In this document: piece by piece, positions 20,977 through 25,405 of the stretch
Position numbering within the stretch: the first letter of the stretch is position 1
How the letters are laid out: every line of letters begins with the position of its first letter
Notes under the pieces: model-generated
Database searches by the model: none
Told to the model about the DNA's origin: nothing
What the model saw: the letters and a program-made list of their open reading frames with translations, nothing else
Program-made: the position numbers and the translations under genes
Source: a virus
DNA: 25,405 nucleotides
Virus record (IMG/VR): IMGVR_UViG_3300021959_000350
Coordinates: 1-25,405 of that record
Reading direction: 5' to 3' (one strand)

Positions 20977-22731
20977 TTATAGTGCGCCTAAGTCTAGTGT
21001 TGCTAATGTAGTTTCAAAGGGCATATCTAATAAATCGTTAATTTGAGCAATTCCTTGTCCAAAAGGGTCTGTTGTAGAGTCGGTTAAGTTTCCTAAATCA
21101 ATATCAGACGCCAAATTTACAGAGGGATCGGCTCCTCCAGAGGCTGCAGCGGCAAAAGATAGAGTACCAGAACCGTTTGTTGTAAGAACTTGGTCTGCGT
21201 CACCGTCTGCCGTGGGCATATTAAATGCAACACCGTTTGATGTAAGAATAAGCTTACTTCCATCAGATGAAATAGCTTCATCAGCATCGTGTAATTGTAA
21301 TGTAGGGGAGCCTCCGGTGTCCGTTAATTTTAGTCCAGTATTGTGAATATGAGTTAAAACAATTTCATCATTTCCACCAAAAGAAATTGTTGCTCCATCA
21401 TGTTGTAGTTCTAAATCTTGTGTAAGAGTAACATCTCCGTCTGAACCAATAGAGATAGCATCTGTGTCTGAAGTATGTCCGATGTTTGTCCCATTGATAA
21501 TAATATTGTCAACTGTGAGGGTAGTTAGCGTTCCAAGTGATGTAATATTGCCTTGTGCAGCAGTAGAAAGTGTTCCCGCAATACTACCACCAGAAACATT
21601 AATACCAGCACTGAATACTGGTATTTGGTTCATTGTAACTACGCCGTCTGAAGCAATAGCAATCGCATCTGTGTCGCTAGCACTACCAATGTTACCAGCA
21701 TCAGCAATAACAAGACCAGCTCCAGATGTAATTACTGCACCCGAAACTATTTCATTACTAAAGGTTGCTTTACCTGCTGCACTACCATCAAGAGTAAGGA
21801 ATGTAGTATCTACACCACCATCTGTTCCCTTGAGGATAATATCAGAATTATTTGCAGCCGCATCAATAGTAATATTGCCCGAACTTGTTGTAAGAAGAAC
21901 TGCTGCGTCACCAGCAGTAATATCATCTGCCGCCGCACTAGTGTGGTCGCCAATATATGTTTTTAACCTTGACATTGTGGCTTTTCTGTTTGTGCCATTA
22001 GCCCCGTCGTCAATGATGAACAAGTCTGCATCAACAATTGCAGCACCAATGTCTGTTGCACCATCTATGTCCAGATCAGCAACCGCAATAGACCCATCAG
22101 GAAATACTGGTGCTTGACTGAACGTAACAACTCCGTCTGAAGCAATAGCAATGGAATCTGTATCAGAAGTGTGCCCAATATTTGTTCCGTTAATAATGAT
22201 ATTATCAACGGTCAGCGTTGTCAATGTACCCAAAGAGGTTATATTGCCTTGAGCGGCAGTAGCAAGTGTACCAGCAATAGTACCGCCCGACACATTAATA
22301 CCGGCACTGAATACTGGTATCTGGTTCATGGTAACAACACCATCAGAAGCAATTGTAATAGCATCAGTATCAGATGCTGAACCAATCGTACCACCGTCTT
22401 TAATCTTAATGTCGTCTTTAAAAGTTACAATACCGCTAGAGCTAATCTGTATTGCATCAGTTGCCCCCGCAGAGCCTATATCACCATCATTAGGAATAAC
22501 TATGTTACCACCAGTGGTCATTGTACCCCCACCGGTATAGGTTCCTCCACCTGTGATATTACCACCAGTTGAAAGAGTAGTAGTAATATGAGCATTACCT
22601 GTCACATGAACATTAGCTGTTGGGTTCATTGACGCACCGAATGCTATTCTATTTTCAGTCGCGTGTACGTTCGCTACATTAGTAACGTCTGTACCAAGTC
22701 CGCCTAAAAATTTATCGACTCTTGTTACCAT
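20977..22731 (-). CDS. repeat-rich tail fiber protein
   Basis: This 584-aa protein is built from beta-repeats. The unit with SDTDAI and IASDGVVT occurs about five times (near residues 86, 117, 187, 349, 419). A longer unit of 77 residues occurs twice, 116-192 and 348-424, with only three residue differences; it includes MNQIPVFSAGINVSGG and NITSLGTLTTLTVDNIIING. Such Asn/Gly/Thr-rich repeats form extended trimeric fibers in marine phages. Residues 50-80 have short GG repeats (GGNITGGGTYTGGGTMTTGG). The ATG follows directly on the stop of the small basic protein, so it is coupled, with AAGGAAG as ribosome site. A fiber or fiber-associated role is inferred from composition and neighbours; no receptor domain is identified. 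Confidence 0.78.
   Translation of the reverse strand: MVTRVDKFLGGLGTDVTNVANVHATENRIAFGASMNPTANVHVTGNAHITTTLSTGGNITGGGTYTGGGTMTTGGNIVIPNDGDIGSAGATDAIQISSSGIVTFKDDIKIKDGGTIGSASDTDAITIASDGVVTMNQIPVFSAGINVSGGTIAGTLATAAQGNITSLGTLTTLTVDNIIINGTNIGHTSDTDSIAIASDGVVTFSQAPVFPDGSIAVADLDIDGATDIGAAIVDADLFIIDDGANGTNRKATMSRLKTYIGDHTSAAADDITAGDAAVLLTTSSGNITIDAAANNSDIILKGTDGGVDTTFLTLDGSAAGKATFSNEIVSGAVITSGAGLVIADAGNIGSASDTDAIAIASDGVVTMNQIPVFSAGINVSGGSIAGTLSTAAQGNITSLGTLTTLTVDNIIINGTNIGHTSDTDAISIGSDGDVTLTQDLELQHDGATISFGGNDEIVLTHIHNTGLKLTDTGGSPTLQLHDADEAISSDGSKLILTSNGVAFNMPTADGDADQVLTTNGSGTLSFAAAASGGADPSVNLASDIDLGNLTDSTTDPFGQGIAQINDLLDMPFETTLATLDLGAL
21460..21690 (-). repeat. 77-residue protein repeat, copy 2
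   Basis: This encodes residues 348-424 of the repeat fiber. It matches copy 1 at 74 of 77 residues, but about 50 of 231 nucleotides differ by hand count, nearly all silent. Confidence 0.85.
22156..22386 (-). repeat. 77-residue protein repeat, copy 1
   Basis: This encodes residues 116-192 of the repeat fiber and pairs with 21460-21690, 696 bases away. The protein match is nearly exact while codons differ widely. Confidence 0.85.
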
Positions 22732-22863
22732 TTATTTCTTCCTTTTTCTAGTGGCAGCTTTTACATACCTTTGATTCTTTTTCATAGATTGTGTAGGCTT
22801 AGTCCTTGAAAAACCGCCACGGACTGGTTGTAATTTTTTATGTGCAGGACCGATACGGGGCAT
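22732..22863 (-). CDS. very small basic protein (43 aa)
   Basis: This short frame is easily missed. It encodes MPRIGPAHKKLQPVRGGF followed by a Lys/Arg-rich half ending ATRKRKK. Fifteen of 43 residues are Lys or Arg. Its ATG overlaps the stop of the 75-aa gene (TAATG) and its own TAA directly precedes the fiber ATG, so it is packed between two genes without spare bases, which argues for a real gene. The charge suggests contact with nucleic acid or with acidic virion surfaces. No family is recognised. Confidence 0.62.
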   Translation of the reverse strand: MPRIGPAHKKLQPVRGGFSRTKPTQSMKKNQRYVKAATRKRKK

Positions 22864-23090
22864 TAACGATATTTCCTTGTAACCATATTTTTAAATGGAG
22901 TTTTTGATGCACAAAATTCTTCCTCACTCATTCCTGTGGGGCGGCGACCAACAGCTTTAGTTACCATTCTACCAAGGGGGGTATAAAAAGCACACCAAGG
23001 CTGTGCTTTTTTCTTACGACTATCTCTGCTCATTGTTTCCCAACGAGCTGGCCCATAGTCTGACTTTGGAATCCTTTTCATTTTTGCCAT
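22863..23090 (-). CDS. small basic protein (75 aa), unknown function
   Basis: This 75-aa protein is basic and contains two Cys (WCAFYTPLG and EEFCASKTPF) within a compact sequence including SDYGPARWETMSRD and TKAVGRRPTG. The aromatic and Gly/Pro content suggests a small folded domain rather than a disordered peptide. It has an AAGGA site ten bases before ATG and is the first gene after an 83-base gap with a promoter-like sequence. It overlaps the 43-aa gene by one base. No family is recognised; a minor virion or DNA-binding role is possible. Confidence 0.6.
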   Translation of the reverse strand: MAKMKRIPKSDYGPARWETMSRDSRKKKAQPWCAFYTPLGRMVTKAVGRRPTGMSEEEFCASKTPFKNMVTRKYR

Positions 23091-23124
23091 AAAGTTTTTA
23101 TCCTTTTTAAAAAATGCTCTTTAT

Positions 23125-23153
23125 AATTTACTTTACATTAGGGTAGAAGTCAA
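23125..23153 (-). promoter_or_regulatory. candidate sigma70-type promoter in fiber module
   Basis: TTGACT (23148-23153) and TAAATT (23125-23130) are separated by 17 bases on the minus strand, in the 83-base gap before the 75-aa gene. Five of six -35 bases and four of six -10 bases agree with consensus. The gap is very AT-rich, which lowers confidence. It would serve the small basic proteins and the second fiber. Confidence 0.4.
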
Positions 23154-23173
23154 ATTAAAATTTATAAACTATG

Positions 23174-25405
23174 TTATAATTTGCGTATTTCTAACTCAAG
23201 CCCAGAAGCTAACGTAGCATCCTTAAACTGTACATTATGTGTAGAGTTTCCTAGCACATATTGATTTTCGTTTTGATATATTCCATTTAAATAAACTAAA
23301 ACTTTGTCTAAATTAGAAGTTGTTCCCCCAGTTGCATAACTATTTGCAGTGCTAGTAATATGTAGGATATTAGATAATACTAAATCAGTGGTAGCGGCTT
23401 TTGCATCTAATTGAGTTTGAATAGCCGAACTTACCCCATCAAGGTACCCAAGCTCTGTGGAAGTAACATCTGAAACACCGACTTTACCTGAACCACTAGA
23501 GACTAATGCTCTTGACGCAGTTAAATCAGCGTCGTCTATTGTAGTTGCTGCACCTGTAATAGTTGCTTGTTTTGCATTTAACTGAGTTTGAATAGCAGAA
23601 CTGACGCCATCAAGGTACCCTAGTTCTGTAGCAGTAACGTCTGAAACACCCACCTTACCTGATCCACTCGAAACTAAGGCTCTTGATGCGGTTAAATCTG
23701 ATGTTGTTATTGTTGATACGGCACCCGCAATATTTGAGGTACGTCTTGACTCTAAAGCAGCATTATTAGAAGCAGCTACAGTAACGTTAGCGTCTCTTCT
23801 AGTTTCTAATCCATTAATTTGTGTTTGTATAGCACTAGTGACTCCATCAAGATGTCCCACTTCCGTTGCAGTAACTGCTGATACAGCTACTTTACCTGAA
23901 CCATCAGAGACTAAAGCTCTTGAAGCAGTTAAATCAGCGTCATCAATAGTCGTAGCTGCTCCTGTGATAGTTGCTTGTTTTGAGTTTAACTGTGTTTGTA
24001 TAGCAGAACTAACGCCGTCAAGATATCCTAATTCTGTAGCGGTGATGTCTGAAACAGCTACTTTACCTGAACCATTAGTTACCATAGCTCTAGAGGCTGT
24101 TAAATCACTAGTAGTAATAGAAGACACAGCTCCAGCAATATTAGCAACTCTTCTAGCCTCAATAGCTGTCTGCTCTGTTACGTTAGCAACTCTTCTAGCT
24201 TCTACAGCAGTAACGATTGCAGCGTTAGCAGTTATCCTAGCTTGTAACGCTGTATCTTCTGTACTATGGGCATCTAATTGGTCTTGTATAGAGCTTGTAG
24301 CGTCTACATATCCTAACTCTGTAGAAGTAACTGACGCTAATACGGCTACTTTACCAGACCCGTCACTTACTAACGCTCTTGACGCAGTTAAGTCACTAGT
24401 AGTAATAGTAGATACAGCTCCAGCAATGTTAGCAGCTCTTCTAGCCTCAATAGCTGTCTGCTCTGTTACGTTAGCAACTCTTCTAGCTTCTACAGCAGTA
24501 ACGATTGCAGCGTTAGCAGTTATCCTAGCTTGTAACGCGGCTGCATTATCTGTGATAGAGGTATTTAAATCAGCTCCATTGTAAATAACTGTAGCAGCGG
24601 TTAAAATTCCAACATCTAAATTAGAGGCTGTTACAGGAGAAATACTTGTATTTGATTTAGGGTCCTTAGTGTCACTAAGTTTAAATGTCTTAGCAGATTC
24701 ATCATAGAAAATAGCGGCGTTGCCTTGGTTTCCTCGGTTAAATAGCAAACCTACATCAGCGCTTGGAGAACCTGTTACTCCGTCTGCTAACATAATCATT
24801 CTATCTTCAACGTCAAGATTAGTAGTAGATACAGTTGTTGTCGCACCATTAACAGTTAGGTTACCAGTAACAACTAAATCGTCGCTCATATTTACTTGAC
24901 CAGTAAAAGTTGCTCCTGCTAGTGCAGCTTTAGCAGCCAGCTGTGTTTGAATCGCGGAACTAACACCGTCAAGATACCCTAATTCTGTAGCGGTGACGTC
25001 TGAAACAGCTACTTTACCAGAGCCGTCACTTACTAACGCTCTTGAAGCAGTTAAATCAGCATCGTCTATTGTAGTTGCAGCTCCAGTAATCGTAGCTTGT
25101 TTTGAGTTTAACTGTGTTTGAATATCTGAGGATACTCCGTCAAGGTATCCAAGCTCTGTTGATGTTATATCTGAAATAGCTACTTTACCAGACCCGTCAC
25201 TTACTAACGCTCTTGACGCAGTTAAGTCACTAGTAGTAATAGTAGATACAGCTCCAGCAATGTTAGCAGCTCTTCTAGCCTCAATAGCTGTCTGCTCTGT
25301 TACGTTAGCAACTCTTCTAGCTTCTACAGCAGTAACGATTGCAGCGTTAGCAGTTATCCTAGCTTGTAACGCTGTATCTTCTGTACTATGAGCGTCTAAT
25401 TGGTC
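23174..25405 (-). CDS. repeat-built tail fiber protein, 5' end beyond window
   Basis: This frame is open from the right edge: 743 residues are visible and its true start is outside. An ATG at 24889 is in frame but internal; codons before it continue the same repeats (ELGYLDGVSSAIQTQL, then ATFTGQVN leading into MSDDLVVTGNLTVNG) and it lacks a ribosome site. Repeat units are TITTSDLTASRALVSDGSG, KVAVSDVTATELGYLDGVSS, AIQTQLNSKQATITGAATTI and a helical arm LQARITANAAIVTAVEARR. This pattern belongs to long trimeric fibers of marine phages. The final 60 residues (DKVLVYLNGIYQNENQYVLG and LELEIRKL) differ and may form an end cap. Perfect DNA repeats inside it suggest recent internal duplication or recombination. 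Role in host attachment is inferred from fiber type. Confidence 0.82.
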   Translation of the reverse strand, partial: DQLDAHSTEDTALQARITANAAIVTAVEARRVANVTEQTAIEARRAANIAGAVSTITTSDLTASRALVSDGSGKVAISDITSTELGYLDGVSSDIQTQLNSKQATITGAATTIDDADLTASRALVSDGSGKVAVSDVTATELGYLDGVSSAIQTQLAAKAALAGATFTGQVNMSDDLVVTGNLTVNGATTTVSTTNLDVEDRMIMLADGVTGSPSADVGLLFNRGNQGNAAIFYDESAKTFKLSDTKDPKSNTSISPVTASNLDVGILTAATVIYNGADLNTSITDNAAALQARITANAAIVTAVEARRVANVTEQTAIEARRAANIAGAVSTITTSDLTASRALVSDGSGKVAVLASVTSTELGYVDATSSIQDQLDAHSTEDTALQARITANAAIVTAVEARRVANVTEQTAIEARRVANIAGAVSSITTSDLTASRAMVTNGSGKVAVSDITATELGYLDGVSSAIQTQLNSKQATITGAATTIDDADLTASRALVSDGSGKVAVSAVTATEVGHLDGVTSAIQTQINGLETRRDANVTVAASNNAALESRRTSNIAGAVSTITTSDLTASRALVSSGSGKVGVSDVTATELGYLDGVSSAIQTQLNAKQATITGAATTIDDADLTASRALVSSGSGKVGVSDVTSTELGYLDGVSSAIQTQLDAKAATTDLVLSNILHITSTANSYATGGTTSNLDKVLVYLNGIYQNENQYVLGNSTHNVQFKDATLASGLELEIRKL
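24148..24250 (-). repeat. 103-base repeat in fiber gene, third copy
   Basis: This stretch is identical to 24436-24538 and to the matching part of 25179-25372. It encodes the helical arm around ARITANAAIVTAVEARR. Confidence 0.85.
24345..24538 (-). repeat. 194-base perfect direct repeat, copy 1
   Basis: This is identical base for base to 25179-25372 (read and aligned by hand), in the same frame and 834 bases apart. Both copies lie within the fiber gene. Confidence 0.9.
25179..25372 (-). repeat. 194-base perfect direct repeat, copy 2
   Basis: This is identical to 24345-24538. Beyond its right end the sequence follows the 24148-24290 copy instead, so the repeats form a mosaic. Confidence 0.9.

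Noticed and set aside
21464-22117. Plus-strand 217-aa open frame
   Set aside because: Antisense shadow of the repeat fiber with the same explanation.
23154-23176. AT-rich inverted repeat after the fiber gene as terminator
   Set aside because: The stem is imperfect and almost entirely A-T, so a stable terminator cannot be supported.
23838-24584. Plus-strand 248-aa open frame
   Set aside because: It is antisense to the fiber repeats; its length follows from the repeated codon pattern. No ribosome site or family motif.
23174-24889. Fiber gene starting at ATG 24889
   Set aside because: The frame continues without stop to the right edge with the same repeats and this ATG has no ribosome site.

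Overview
This window is a contiguous part of a tailed double-stranded DNA phage genome, most likely a siphovirus with lambda/HK97-type morphogenesis. All credible genes lie on the minus strand, so transcription runs from right to left. The DNA is AT-rich by eye, while the capsid-coding segment is clearly richer in G+C. Tail-tip proteins with LamG-type lectin domains and low-complexity repeat fibers resemble those of marine phages, but nothing here identifies the host. I see no integrase, tRNA, CRISPR array, insertion sequence or lysin.

Layout in transcription order. (1) 25405-20396, fiber and adhesin module: a long repeat-built fiber open at the right edge, two tiny basic proteins (75 and 43 aa), a second repeat-rich fiber, and a tail-collar protein. 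(2) 20381-17757, packaging and accessory genes: a coiled-coil/membrane peptide, terminase large subunit, a glycosyltransferase and an HNH nuclease. (3) 17753-13100, head: portal, then a 1004-codon prohead protease/linker/major capsid fusion with two strong internal ribosome binding sites, then a small acidic protein. (4) 13087-9978, neck: a gp6-like connector carrying an inserted LamG domain, a 418-aa protein in the usual gpZ/gp10 position, and a tail terminator. (5) 9963-1, tail in lambda order: tube (V), chaperones G and GT (made by -1 frameshifting), tape measure (H), gpM-like and gpL-like tail-tip proteins. The last gene is cut by the left edge; K, I and J equivalents would be expected beyond it.

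The genes are tightly packed, with many TAATG or ATGA overlaps that imply translational coupling. No stretch above 300 bases lacks a gene. The few real gaps hold candidate signals: a strong stem-loop after the capsid gene, a structured element between tube and chaperone genes whose loop is perfectly complementary to the next ribosome binding site, and two promoter-like sequences. The most notable points are this RNA element, a complete three-part frameshift signal, the nested starts in the protease-capsid gene, and a LamG domain of permuted appearance in the head-tail connector. I did not find a clear new defence or mobile system.
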